40,067 bases of DNA, taken from the NCBI GenBank assembly GCA_002473385.1, contig DKTR01000074.1, forward strand, positions 2,515-42,581. The letters are read 5' to 3'. The notes below the pieces were generated by a model, which saw only the letters and a list, made by a program, of their open reading frames with translations, was not told the DNA's origin and made no database searches. Within the stretch, counting starts at the first letter, position 1. Each line of letters starts with the position of its first letter. Both the position numbers and the translations under genes were made by a program. This DNA is from Lachnospiraceae bacterium UBA7225 (GTDB lineage Bacteria > Bacillota > Clostridia > Lachnospirales > Lachnospiraceae). Of this stretch, positions 1 to 7,821 are shown in pieces.

Positions 1-995
1 CATTGATTTACGATGGCGATGCCGAAGGCATAAAAGCGGCTCTGCGAATCGTTCACGAAAGAAATATCCCTGTCACAGATGCCAAGCCGGATGCCTTTAT
101 CGGTAAGCACATCATTGTCCGGGTTAAAAATCTCATTCGTAGAACGCTCAAAATCCAGCAGCATCACGGATTCATCAGCATAGCGCAGACGGAAATATTC
201 GTTTACCGTATACAGCTCTGTATAACCGTCCCCGCTCTGCGCGCTGATCAGATACTCCTGGACGATCGTCGCTGTCGTCTCATTCAGCTCCTTAATCGCC
301 GGAACCGACTTGTAATAAATTTGCGGATTTAAGTTTCCCCACACCACCTGATCTGTCGTGCTGTGAATATCCATAAAGGACAGGTCAACCTCTTCTCCGT
401 CTCCCTCGGGTTCCAGATAAAGTGCCAGCCGGTCAACCTCCTGCCTGTTCAGGCATTTCTCCGAAAAGCTATTGACAAAATCCAGATATTCCTTTGTGTG
501 CAGGCTATCCTGCTGTACCACGCGGGTATAATAATAAATATCGCGTCCATCCGCCCTGAGCTGTATCTTCAGCACATACTCCTGATTCATGCGCATAAAA
601 TTCTGCAGTGTAAAGGATGCTGTCACGTAATCGCCGTCCTGCTGCAAATTCGTGACCTTGGTGTTCTCCAGCGATGTTTTTCCATCCGCCGAAAACACCT
701 CAAAGTAAATATCGCTCACCTTCGCCCCGAAGGTCTGCACCTCTATGCTCACATCTCTTTCTGTGGAGATAGGTGTCAGTGTATCGCGCACTGCTGTCAC
801 TGCCATCGGCTTTACATAGCCGTGCAGAGGATTCATCTCCACGCCCTTAAATACCATATAAACAAGCGGAAGCGTCGCCTGCGACATGTCTTCCGTCCTC
901 GTTCTTGTCTCATCATTGATAAACTGCGAAAAAACTGCCACCGAGGCGACAAAAATCACCAGCAATACCGCTATCCTGGTCAGTACTCTTTTCAT
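1..995 (-). CDS. Partial membrane-anchored protein of unknown function
   Basis: The reading frame starts at ATG 995-993, preceded by a good GGAGG ribosome site, and stays open to the window edge, so the C-terminus is missing (about 331 residues visible). The N-terminus (MKRVLTRIAVLLVIFVASVA) is a short basic stretch followed by one hydrophobic helix, indicating a signal anchor or uncleaved signal peptide with the rest outside the membrane. The exported part is acidic and beta-rich in appearance, without cysteines in its first half and without a motif I recognise. It lies 47 bases downstream of the methyltransferase gene on the same strand and may share its transcript. I do not recognise the family and give no function. 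Confidence 0.75.
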   Translation of the reverse strand, partial: MKRVLTRIAVLLVIFVASVAVFSQFINDETRTRTEDMSQATLPLVYMVFKGVEMNPLHGYVKPMAVTAVRDTLTPISTERDVSIEVQTFGAKVSDIYFEVFSADGKTSLENTKVTNLQQDGDYVTASFTLQNFMRMNQEYVLKIQLRADGRDIYYYTRVVQQDSLHTKEYLDFVNSFSEKCLNRQEVDRLALYLEPEGDGEEVDLSFMDIHSTTDQVVWGNLNPQIYYKSVPAIKELNETTATIVQEYLISAQSGDGYTELYTVNEYFRLRYADESVMLLDFERSTNEIFNPDNDVLTDKGIRLGICDRDISFVNDSQSRFYAFGIAIVNQ

Positions 996-1042
996 TATGT
1001 TCCTCCCAAAAAACGCTGTTTCCCTGCCTGCCGGCGTGCGAT

Positions 1043-2197
1043 CTATGCCTCATCCCGCTGCAGCAGACTGCCAAGCAGCGGATGCGCATTCCATGCCTTC
1101 ATGCAGGCGGTGAGCGCCTGGCTTGTCTGTCTTGTACCATTTTTCTTCTGCACTGCACGGAGCAGAATGTTCTTCGGCGTGTGTTCCATATCAATAAATT
1201 CCAGAATCTGCACCTGATATCCCTGCTCCTCCAGAAGCTCCGCGCGGAAGGCATCTGTCAGCAGCGCCGCCATCCTCTCCCGGATCAGCCCATATTTCAG
1301 TACCGGCTGCATCAGCCCGCTGTGGATCTGCGCGTTCAGCTCATGCTGACAGCAGGGTACGGAAAGAATCACTTTCGCGTTCCACTCCACTGCCTTCTGC
1401 AGCGCATAATCCGTCGCCGTATCGCAGGCATGCAGCGTCACCACCATATCTGCCTTTGTACAGCCCTCATAGGAAGCGATGTCTCCGGTAAGGAATTGCA
1501 ATTTTTCGTAGCCGTACTTTCCGGCAAGCTGATTGCAGTGTGCGATCACATCCTCTTTCAGATCCAGACCGATCATGCGCACATCCAGTCCCTGCTGCTC
1601 ATGCAGATAGTAATACATGGCAAATGTCAGATACGATTTTCCGCAGCCGAAATCGATAATTGTCAGCTCGCGGCTTTTATCCAGCGCCGGAAGAATATCC
1701 TCTACAAACTCCAGAAAGCGGTTGATCTGCCGGAACTTATGATAACGGGCATTCACCGTCTTTCCCTCCGGAGTCTGCACGCCGAGATCCACCAGGAAGG
1801 GCACTGCTTTTCCCTCTTCCAGAAGATACTGCTTTTTACGGTTATGCTCTGCGGCTGCCGGCTGCACCGGATGCTCTGCTTTTTTTATTTTTATCGTAGC
1901 CCGCCCCTTTTTACTCACCAGCGCCTGCACGGAAACCTCCTGTGTATCCATCTGGAGCTGCCTGTAATCCTGCAGAAGCCACGTCTCAACCTGTGTCCTC
2001 AGCTCGTCCTTTTCATAATTTTTGTGGAACTCCTTTTTGCCGTCGGAGACCGCCGTCTGAAAAAGAAGCCTTCCCTTCACAAGCACCGGACGGATCCTCA
2101 CCTTGTCCGGTCTGCCCGCGCGACGCCTGCCGCTGATGCTGATGCGAAGCAGATGCTCATTCAAATGTTCGTCTAAAATTTCATGCAGCCGTTCCAT
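1043..2197 (-). CDS. SAM-dependent methyltransferase, Methyltransf_32 type
   Basis: This 384-residue protein has a class I methyltransferase core in its C-terminal half. The SAM-binding motif I is DFGCGKSYLTF, followed by an acidic motif (MIGLDLKEDVI) and a motif-IV-like VVTLHACDTATDYAL; a further conserved stretch is LSVPCCQHELN. This combination matches the PF13679 (METTL25/RRNAD1-like) group. The N-terminal 130 residues are basic and may bind nucleic acid, which would fit an RNA substrate, but that is inference. The upstream region is odd: no clear ribosome site precedes ATG 2197, and the only GGAG sits in the 3' arm of a hairpin at 2209-2230. The true substrate cannot be told from the sequence. 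Confidence 0.85.
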   Translation of the reverse strand: MERLHEILDEHLNEHLLRISISGRRRAGRPDKVRIRPVLVKGRLLFQTAVSDGKKEFHKNYEKDELRTQVETWLLQDYRQLQMDTQEVSVQALVSKKGRATIKIKKAEHPVQPAAAEHNRKKQYLLEEGKAVPFLVDLGVQTPEGKTVNARYHKFRQINRFLEFVEDILPALDKSRELTIIDFGCGKSYLTFAMYYYLHEQQGLDVRMIGLDLKEDVIAHCNQLAGKYGYEKLQFLTGDIASYEGCTKADMVVTLHACDTATDYALQKAVEWNAKVILSVPCCQHELNAQIHSGLMQPVLKYGLIRERMAALLTDAFRAELLEEQGYQVQILEFIDMEHTPKNILLRAVQKKNGTRQTSQALTACMKAWNAHPLLGSLLQRDEA

Positions 2198-2208
2198 ATT
2201 GCTTTATT

Positions 2209-2230
2209 GAAACTCCGCAGGCGGAATTTC
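2209..2230 (-). promoter_or_regulatory. Hairpin just upstream of the methyltransferase start
   Basis: A ten-base stem with one mismatch (2209-2218 pairing with 2221-2230) ends 11 bases before the start codon. Its 3' arm on the minus strand contains GGAG, the only Shine-Dalgarno-like sequence near this start. There is no following T-run, so it does not look like a terminator. It might reduce or gate translation; this is inference. Confidence 0.4.
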
Positions 2231-2276
2231 CTTCCTTTCTTTCCTGTAAAGCCGGGCAGTAAATAATCTCTGTATA

Positions 2277-2303
2277 TAAAAAAGAATGCGCAAAAGCGCA
2301 TTC
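2277..2303 (-). terminator. Rho-independent terminator after the mannitol dehydrogenase-like gene
   Basis: On the minus strand a perfect eight-base stem GAATGCGC / GCGCATTC with a TTTT loop (2284-2303) is followed directly by a run of Ts. It lies about 90 bases after the stop codon of the oxidoreductase gene. The rest of the 2198-2393 gap holds only the hairpin listed above and a GC-rich palindrome (CGCCGGCG). Confidence 0.8.
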
Positions 2304-2393
2304 ACCGCCGGCGGCAGGCTTTTTGTATTATCATATCACAATCATTCCGGTTCGTCTACTTTTTTACAAAATGAAAAAACCGGTTTAAAAGTA

Positions 2394-4022
2394 TTATTTG
2401 TCTGCCTCCCTGTCAGCGTTCATCGCCGCATCAAGTGTCCGGCGCACAGCGCCCACGCCTGCCGTCATATCCCGGAGATAACCGGCAACCTTGTCCGCCA
2501 GACCCGTCTCGTATAAATCCACACCGAAAATCTCCTTCATTCTCAGTACCGGCGCAATCATTTGTTCCACATCCTGCTGCTTTGTCAGCTCCATCTCTGA
2601 AGTATAGAGCTTTAAGGTGTCAATCATCGGATCTGCGCTAAGCTCAAAGGACGCCCCATTATCATCCACTGCCATAAGATACCTCAGCCATCCTGCAAGT
2701 ACCAGCGGAATGCCTGTCAGGGACTTTATGTCAAGCATATCAGATTTCTGGTAAGCGCGGATCGTCTCCCCAAAGCGGACTGCCAGCTTCTGTGAGGTGT
2801 CCGTTACAATACGCTGCGGTGTGTCGGGCATAAACGGATTCGGAATGCGGACCTTCAGCACCGTATCCAGAAATTCCTCCGGCCGGATGATTCCGGGATC
2901 CACAACAACCGGCAATCCTTCTTTATAACCAATCAGCTCCACCAGCCTGCGGATACTTTCATCCTGCATTTCCTCACAGATCTTCCGGTATCCGAGCAGA
3001 CAGCCGAACACGGAAAGCGCTGTGTGCAGCGGGTTCAGACAGGTGCATACCTTCATGCGCTCCACCTTGTCGACCGTCTCTGCATCAGTAAAAATCAGCC
3101 CGCCCGCCTCAAGTGCCGGTCTGCCGTTTGGGAAGGCGTCTTCAATAACGAGATATTCTGACTCTTCCGCGTTAACATACGGCGCTATGTAAGTCTTTTT
3201 TGCAGTGATGATCGGCTCCGTTCCCTGAATGCAGTCTTTCTGAAGCATCGCCTCCACGGAGGCATCCGGACGCGGACAGATTTTATCAATCATCGTCCAG
3301 GGAAACGTCACCTTCTCCGGATTCTGTATATAGGACAGGAAGCTTTTTTCAACCAGCCCGTTTTCACACCACGCCGCAGCATATGTCTCCACCGCTTTTT
3401 GCAGAATTGTACCATTGTGTGAGCAGTTATCCATGCTCACCATGGCAACCGGCTTTTCCCCCGCCTGGTAGCGGGCATACAGCAGCGCGCAGATTTTTCC
3501 GATATAGCTTACCGGCGCCTGCCATCCCTTTTGCAGATCCTCTTCCACGTCACTGCGCAGATTTCCGTCACTGCCCCGGAGCGCATAACCCTTTTCGGTG
3601 ATTGTAAAGCTTGCCATCTGCAGGGAATCCTTCGTAAAGATTTCCTTTAAACGATCAAATTCCTTTTCATATCCCCCATCCAGCGTAAGCGATTCTGCCA
3701 CGCTGCCTACAACCGTTTTCTCTGTGCTTCCATCCATCTTCAGCGTCACCAGAATGAAGTAGTTGTCGCGCGGATTGTTCAGCTTCTCCATCGCTTCATG
3801 ACCGCTCACAGCGATGATTCCCCTGTCAATCACTCCTTTGTTAAGCAGATTCTGCGCAACATTCGCCTGGAACGCGCGGAAGAGATTGCCCGCCCCGAAA
3901 TGTACCCAGCATGGATTCTCTTTCGTGCGCGTCACCATCGCCTCCCGGTCGTACTGCGGCAGCCGGTAACCCGCCGCCTCCCATTCCTGTCTATTTTTTA
4001 ACCCCTGCTCATTTAACTGCAT
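2394..4022 (-). CDS. Mannitol dehydrogenase family oxidoreductase (fructuronate reductase-like)
   Basis: From ATG 4022 this is a 542-residue protein. The start is preceded by an AAGGAGAAGG ribosome site; a longer frame open to 4214 would run into the promoter region of the divergent gene and is not used. The N-terminal Rossmann region has VHFGAGNLFRAF at residues 40-51. The middle carries ICPRPDASVEAML and the active-site cluster MKVCTCLNPLHTALSVFGC, with Lys, Asn and His as in polyol dehydrogenases. The C-terminus has VRFGETIRAY. The family includes UxuB (fructuronate to mannonate with NADH), UxaB and mannitol dehydrogenase; the cluster resembles clostridial proteins usually annotated as fructuronate reductase, but the substrate is inferred. 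The adjacent divergent AraC gene is its likely regulator. Confidence 0.85.
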   Translation of the reverse strand: MQLNEQGLKNRQEWEAAGYRLPQYDREAMVTRTKENPCWVHFGAGNLFRAFQANVAQNLLNKGVIDRGIIAVSGHEAMEKLNNPRDNYFILVTLKMDGSTEKTVVGSVAESLTLDGGYEKEFDRLKEIFTKDSLQMASFTITEKGYALRGSDGNLRSDVEEDLQKGWQAPVSYIGKICALLYARYQAGEKPVAMVSMDNCSHNGTILQKAVETYAAAWCENGLVEKSFLSYIQNPEKVTFPWTMIDKICPRPDASVEAMLQKDCIQGTEPIITAKKTYIAPYVNAEESEYLVIEDAFPNGRPALEAGGLIFTDAETVDKVERMKVCTCLNPLHTALSVFGCLLGYRKICEEMQDESIRRLVELIGYKEGLPVVVDPGIIRPEEFLDTVLKVRIPNPFMPDTPQRIVTDTSQKLAVRFGETIRAYQKSDMLDIKSLTGIPLVLAGWLRYLMAVDDNGASFELSADPMIDTLKLYTSEMELTKQQDVEQMIAPVLRMKEIFGVDLYETGLADKVAGYLRDMTAGVGAVRRTLDAAMNADREADK

Positions 4023-4083
4023 GTTTTCCTTCTCCTTTTCCTCCGTGTTTCTGCCTTGCCCCATTTGTTCGTTTCTGCAATTA

Positions 4084-4112
4084 TTATAGCGGGATTCTCC
4101 AGAAAATACCAT
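4084..4112 (-). promoter_or_regulatory. Probable promoter for the mannitol dehydrogenase-like gene
   Basis: On the minus strand a perfect TATAAT (4089-4084) lies 61 bases before the start codon, with a weak -35 element TGGTAT (4112-4107) at 17-base spacing. A weak -35 would fit an activator-dependent promoter. Between this and the divergent promoter lie TTGC/GCAA half-sites (4111-4139) that could be an operator. Confidence 0.45.
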
Positions 4113-4133
4113 TGATGCAATTGTTGCGTATAT

Positions 4134-4162
4134 TGCAAAAGTTGTTGTTTTGAGGTATAATT
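4134..4162 (+). promoter_or_regulatory. Promoter for the AraC-type regulator
   Basis: TTGCAA (4134-4139) and TATAAT (4157-4162) are separated by 17 bases. The predicted start of transcription near 4169 leaves a leader of about 90 bases before ATG 4258. The -35 element overlaps the TTGC/GCAA half-sites shared with the divergent promoter, so the regulator could control its own synthesis. Confidence 0.65.
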
Positions 4163-4257
4163 TTCCTATATGAAAAATGCCAGGCAAGTATTCCTTCTGT
4201 GCCGTCCGGCGCATACCAGGAACATACCGGCAAAATTTTGACAGGAGCTCCGGGAAA

Positions 4258-5136
4258 ATGAAGAAAAGATTACAGACGGCCTTCAGCCAGCGGCAATATA
4301 TGCTGTCGCAGGATTTTGAACTTTATTATTATAACGACCACGACCTTTCCACAGTAAGCATGCACACGCATCCCTACTATGAATTTTATTTTTTTCTGGA
4401 AGGTGACGTAAGTATGCAGATCGGCAGCAGCGTCTATACGCCCGGTTATGGCGATATCATGCTGATTCCTCCAATGCTCTCCCACCGTCTGCTCATCCAC
4501 AGCACCACTGTGCCCTACCGTCGTTTTGTGCTCTGGATCAGCCACGATTACGGGCAGCATCTCCTTGCACTCTCTCCCGATTACGGCTATCTGCCAGAAT
4601 ATGTGCAGGAGCATCAGACCTGCCTCTTCCACACCGATCAGGTTTCCTTCAACTCCGTGCAGTCAAAAATCCTCCGTCTCTTAGAAGAAATGCATGGCAG
4701 CCGCTTCGGCCGCGAGGCTCAGCTGTCTCTCTGCATCAATGATCTCCTTCTTCTCCTGAACCGTATCGTTTATACGAAAAACCACCCGAAAGTCCAGGCG
4801 GAGGAGCCGCCGCTTTTTCAGCGTCTGAGCGAATATATCGAAGAGCATCTGGATGAAGAGCTTTCCCTGGACCGGCTTGCCAGTACCTTTTTTGTGAGCA
4901 AATATCACATTTCTCATGTTTTTAAGGATAATCTGGGCATTTCCATCCACCAATACATCACAAAGAAGAGGCTTGCACTCTGCCGGGAAGCCATGACAGC
5001 AGACGTCCCCATCAATGATATTTACCTGAGCTGCGGTTTTAGCGATTACTCCAGTTTTTACCGTGCGTTCAAAAAAGAGTATGGAATCTCTCCAAAGGAA
5101 TACCAGGATAGCCAGATTACGCATCTTATGCATTAA
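4258..5136 (+). CDS. AraC family transcriptional regulator with cupin sensor domain
   Basis: ATG 4258 is chosen because AGGAG sits 11 bases before it; the frame is open upstream to 4177, but no ribosome site is seen there. The product is 292 residues. The N-terminal part (about 20-140) is an AraC-type cupin: MHTHPYYEFYFFLEGDVSMQ, then a YTPGYGDIMLIPP strand pair and a second histidine (LSHRLLIHS). The C-terminal 100 residues are the double helix-turn-helix, with LSLDRLASTFFVSKYHISHVF and the closing signature DYSSFYRAFKKEYGISPKEY. Its position, divergent from the mannitol dehydrogenase-like gene, suggests it senses a sugar acid or polyol and controls that gene. It is the only clear gene on the plus strand. 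Confidence 0.92.
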   Translation: MKKRLQTAFSQRQYMLSQDFELYYYNDHDLSTVSMHTHPYYEFYFFLEGDVSMQIGSSVYTPGYGDIMLIPPMLSHRLLIHSTTVPYRRFVLWISHDYGQHLLALSPDYGYLPEYVQEHQTCLFHTDQVSFNSVQSKILRLLEEMHGSRFGREAQLSLCINDLLLLLNRIVYTKNHPKVQAEEPPLFQRLSEYIEEHLDEELSLDRLASTFFVSKYHISHVFKDNLGISIHQYITKKRLALCREAMTADVPINDIYLSCGFSDYSSFYRAFKKEYGISPKEYQDSQITHLMH

Positions 5137-5154
5137 ATACGTACCTGCATCCTT

Positions 5155-6288
5155 CTATTTTGCCAATTCAAACTCCAGTTTCACCGGATTATGATCGCTG
5201 AATGCAAAGTCTGTATCCACATTTACAGCGGTTGCTTTCACATTATCTGATACGAGGAACCCGTCCACAACCGTAGTATAATTAATCCCCTTCGTATATA
5301 CGATATCCGCTCCGCGGCAGGTCGGTACCTCCAGTTCATTCTCTGCCCGCAGCATGGTAATGCCTTCTGCCATATCTTCCTGTGTCAGAACAGACACCCA
5401 TTCCGGAAACTTCTGCTCTGACGGAAATCCTTCTGCAGCCGCTTCTCCGAATGCATGGTTAAAATCTCCTCCTACGATCACATAATTGCCCGCACTATAT
5501 TCCTCTTCCATCACCGAATTCAGCAGCTCTAACTGCTGCGTGCGGATCAGACCGCCTTCATCATACGCAGACATATGGCTATTGATCAGCACCAGCTCCC
5601 GTCCGCCTTCCACCGGCAGGCGCATTAAGGCAAAGCACCTGTCCAGGTCCGTAAATTTTGTAATAAAACTATTGTCTACCGGATAACTGCGGCGCTCGGC
5701 ATCGGCAATCTCATAACGGCAAAGGCTAAGCAATCCCGCCTGCACTGCTCCGTGCGGATCGGAAAATGGATAAAACAAATAAGCCGAATGAAAATTATTT
5801 GCAAACACACTGCCATACTCCGGAAAAGCCTCTGTTAATTCCCGGGACTGATCCACATGATAACTGCGGTCCGAATCTGTATCAACTTCCTGCAGCAGCA
5901 TAAAATCTGCATCCAGCTTCTGCAACTCCTGAATTGCACCTTCCGTATGCTCCTCCACAGACTTCCTGCTAATTGCCTTGCCGTGCTCTCCCTTCGTCAA
6001 AGTTCCGTCCTTCATTTCTCCCGTATCCATAAAAAAACTATAGTCCGGCCCATATGCACCAAACCCGATATTGTAAGTTACCGCCGTATATGTCTCTCCG
6101 GTCTTTAGCACGCCCTCCGTATTATCCTCTATCTCAAGCGCCGTATGATCTTCGATCCGGTAGTAATGCAGCTGCATATAGGCAACATAGCCCCCTATAA
6201 CCAGAACACACAGCAGAATCGCTGCCATCATAATTTTTACTGCGACAGTAATCCTCAATCTATAGCCCCTTTTTTCCTGATTCTTCAT
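5155..6288 (-). CDS. Membrane-anchored endonuclease/exonuclease/phosphatase family protein
   Basis: This 377-residue protein has one N-terminal membrane helix (about residues 14-37) and an extracytoplasmic EEP domain. The domain motifs appear in order: TYNIGFG (71-77), the metal-binding glutamate in LLQEVD (131-136), INSHMSAY, the GGDFN motif and the terminal SDHNPV. These are the catalytic residues of the DNase I / sphingomyelinase / inositol phosphatase superfamily, so it should be an active metal-dependent phosphodiesterase or phosphatase. Close clostridial relatives are annotated only at family level. Its ATG overlaps the stop of the upstream secreted protein (ATGA, 6285-6288), so the two are translationally coupled. 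It ends 18 bases from the convergent AraC gene; I see no terminator in that gap. Confidence 0.9.
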   Translation of the reverse strand: MKNQEKRGYRLRITVAVKIMMAAILLCVLVIGGYVAYMQLHYYRIEDHTALEIEDNTEGVLKTGETYTAVTYNIGFGAYGPDYSFFMDTGEMKDGTLTKGEHGKAISRKSVEEHTEGAIQELQKLDADFMLLQEVDTDSDRSYHVDQSRELTEAFPEYGSVFANNFHSAYLFYPFSDPHGAVQAGLLSLCRYEIADAERRSYPVDNSFITKFTDLDRCFALMRLPVEGGRELVLINSHMSAYDEGGLIRTQQLELLNSVMEEEYSAGNYVIVGGDFNHAFGEAAAEGFPSEQKFPEWVSVLTQEDMAEGITMLRAENELEVPTCRGADIVYTKGINYTTVVDGFLVSDNVKATAVNVDTDFAFSDHNPVKLEFELAK

Positions 6289-7157
6289 GTTTCTCCATCC
6301 TCTTTTTTCATTTTTTCCTGCAGTATCTCCTCGCTTGTTACCTGCTTCGCTTCTTTGATGCTGCCGTCTTCATTCCGTGTTACCAGAATATATATCTTCC
6401 CATCCCTTGTCTCAGAGGTATTGTTTACGGTCATACCGCCATCCTCGTCCAGCAGGAAATAAATTGCTTTGCCGTTCCAGAGGAAGCTCCCATTATTGCC
6501 TCTTATAATCCCCACCCGGGCATATTCCGCCGCTCTTTTCTTTTCCTCCCCGGTCTCGGTCCAGGTGCCGGTTCCCTCCTCAATAGCTTCAACAACGGTT
6601 TCATTCTCCGTGTTTTCTTTGCTTTCAGCCACAAGCCCCTGCGAAACGTATGCCTGTTTTTCTGTCATCTCATCCTGGCGCGTGCGCTCATCATACTCCT
6701 CCTGTGTCGCCTGTCTCACACCAGTCAGAGTGTAATCTGCCGCCCGCACTGTGTAAAGATCAATTTCCCCTTCCGGCATGCGGATTGCTTCATAACAGTC
6801 GTCAATCTGCTCATCGATCAGCCAGCGTACCGTCTGTCCATTATATAGCAGCCGGTCATTCTCTGCATCATAGGATACCCCGTACTTTTCTACATAGGCA
6901 ACTGCCTCCTGCATAGAAGCCTTATGCCACGCTTCACATTTTTGGCGTTCATCCTCCGGCAGCATCGTTTCATCGTATGCGTCTGTAGATTCCCCGGTTT
7001 CTTCCGCGTATGATTCCACAGATGATTCACCGACAAAATAATACACCGAGCTTCCATCGCCGAGGTCATAGCCATACGTCTTTGCCTGTGCGCTTCCCAC
7101 AGTCATTGCCAGCGTCAGTGCGCTCCCCGTCAGTAACATAACCATTTTTCTTTTCAT
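6285..7157 (-). CDS. Secreted protein of unknown function with an internal duplication
   Basis: The 290-residue product starts with a typical signal peptide ending in GSAQA (residues 1-25), after an AAAGGAGA ribosome site. The mature protein is very acidic. It contains two similar modules, about 93-157 and 215-279, each running NG(Q/K)-x-(V/I)-x-x-L-(I/L)-D-E, then a DG/EG turn, a (L/I)Y-x-x-(T/V)R strand and a closing (Q)(A/V)T-x-EE helix. A helical linker rich in Glu, Thr and Lys joins them. I do not recognise a named family. The gene overlaps the exonuclease/phosphatase-like gene by four bases, so the two proteins probably act together outside the membrane. A pair of 13-base direct repeats at 7219-7253 lies just upstream. 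Confidence 0.8.
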   Translation of the reverse strand: MKRKMVMLLTGSALTLAMTVGSAQAKTYGYDLGDGSSVYYFVGESSVESYAEETGESTDAYDETMLPEDERQKCEAWHKASMQEAVAYVEKYGVSYDAENDRLLYNGQTVRWLIDEQIDDCYEAIRMPEGEIDLYTVRAADYTLTGVRQATQEEYDERTRQDEMTEKQAYVSQGLVAESKENTENETVVEAIEEGTGTWTETGEEKKRAAEYARVGIIRGNNGSFLWNGKAIYFLLDEDGGMTVNNTSETRDGKIYILVTRNEDGSIKEAKQVTSEEILQEKMKKEDGET

Positions 7158-7218
7158 AATATCTGTCTCCTTTGCTGTTTGATTTTACAGTCAAAGGATA
7201 ACATCACTGTTTGTAATC

Positions 7219-7253
7219 TGTCTGGAGTTTATGTGTGTTTTGTATGGAGTTTA
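7219..7253 (-). promoter_or_regulatory. Direct repeats, possible response-regulator binding sites
   Basis: On the minus strand TAAACTCCATACA (7253-7241) and TAAACTCCAGACA (7231-7219) differ at one base and repeat with a period of 22 bases, about two helical turns. This arrangement is typical of OmpR-type response-regulator sites. They lie 62-96 bases upstream of the secreted-protein start codon, and the distal copy begins at the stop codon of the kinase relic. I could not find a convincing promoter between the repeats and the gene. Function is inferred from layout only. Confidence 0.45.
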
Positions 7254-7524
7254 AATACAGTTCACGCCAGGCGTCTTCAGCAGAAAATAGAATCGTACGC
7301 CGTCCGGCGTATTTTCCGCACCGTACTGCCCGGTGTGTGCTTCCTGACTCCCGATGGCATCTCCGGCGGACACGTACACCGCGCCATGCAGCTCCAGCTT
7401 TTTCTCCTCAAACAGCTCCGTCAGTTCCGCAAGCCGCAGACGGAGCTGTTCCGCAAGATCTGTTTTTGAAACGCTAAAAGGCGTTGTCTCCATCCGGGAT
7501 ACAATCAGAAGCTCCTGTACCATA
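7251..7524 (-). pseudogene. Sensor histidine kinase remnant
   Basis: The frame translates to about 90 residues. It begins with the second dimerisation helix of a kinase (MVQELLIVSRMETTPFSVSK, then a leucine-rich helix) and jumps within a few residues to the extreme C-terminus of an ATPase domain (ENTPDGVRFYFLLKT). The sensor region, the phosphorylated histidine and the N, G1 and G2 boxes are all missing. I read this as internal deletions rather than sequencing error, because far too much is absent. It abuts the response-regulator remnant in another frame. Confidence 0.7.
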
Positions 7525-7800
7525 TCGCAGCACCTGTACGGAAAAAGGCTTTGTAATATAGTCGTCGGCCCTCAGATCGAGTCCGCGTATCTGATACTCT
7601 TCTTCCTCCAGTGCCGTCAGCAGCATTACCGGAATATCGGATTCCCGGCGGATCAGCTCCAGTACCCCGAAGCCATCGATTTTCGGCAGCATCACATCCA
7701 GCAGAATGAGATCACAGGCATGTTCATGGAACTTATAGATACCGTCTACGCCGTCGCCCGCTTTCCTTTTCAGATAAGCGTACCACAGAAATATGTAGTT
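7525..7800 (-). pseudogene. Response regulator receiver-domain remnant
   Basis: The minus-strand frame reads KAGDGVDGIYKF, LILLDVMLPKIDG (with the phosphorylation-site Asp), PVMLLTAL and DYITKPFS, so most of a receiver domain survives. The N-terminal acidic pocket is missing: the first recognisable residues (AYLKRKAGDGVDG) look like an internal deletion joining helix 1 to helix 2. The frame ends after KPFSVQVL, at the junction with kinase sequence, so the whole DNA-binding domain is lost. No start codon with a ribosome site is seen. It is a relic of an OmpR-type regulator, judged by the KPFS ending. Confidence 0.7.
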
Positions 7801-7821
7801 TTGATGGAGCTGACCTTATTT

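Noticed and set aside
363..1217. A 284-codon plus-strand open frame
   Set aside because: Antisense to the partial membrane-anchored protein and into the next gene; no family or ribosome site.
1082..2176. A 364-codon plus-strand open frame
   Set aside because: Antisense to the methyltransferase gene, low-complexity composition, no recognisable domain.
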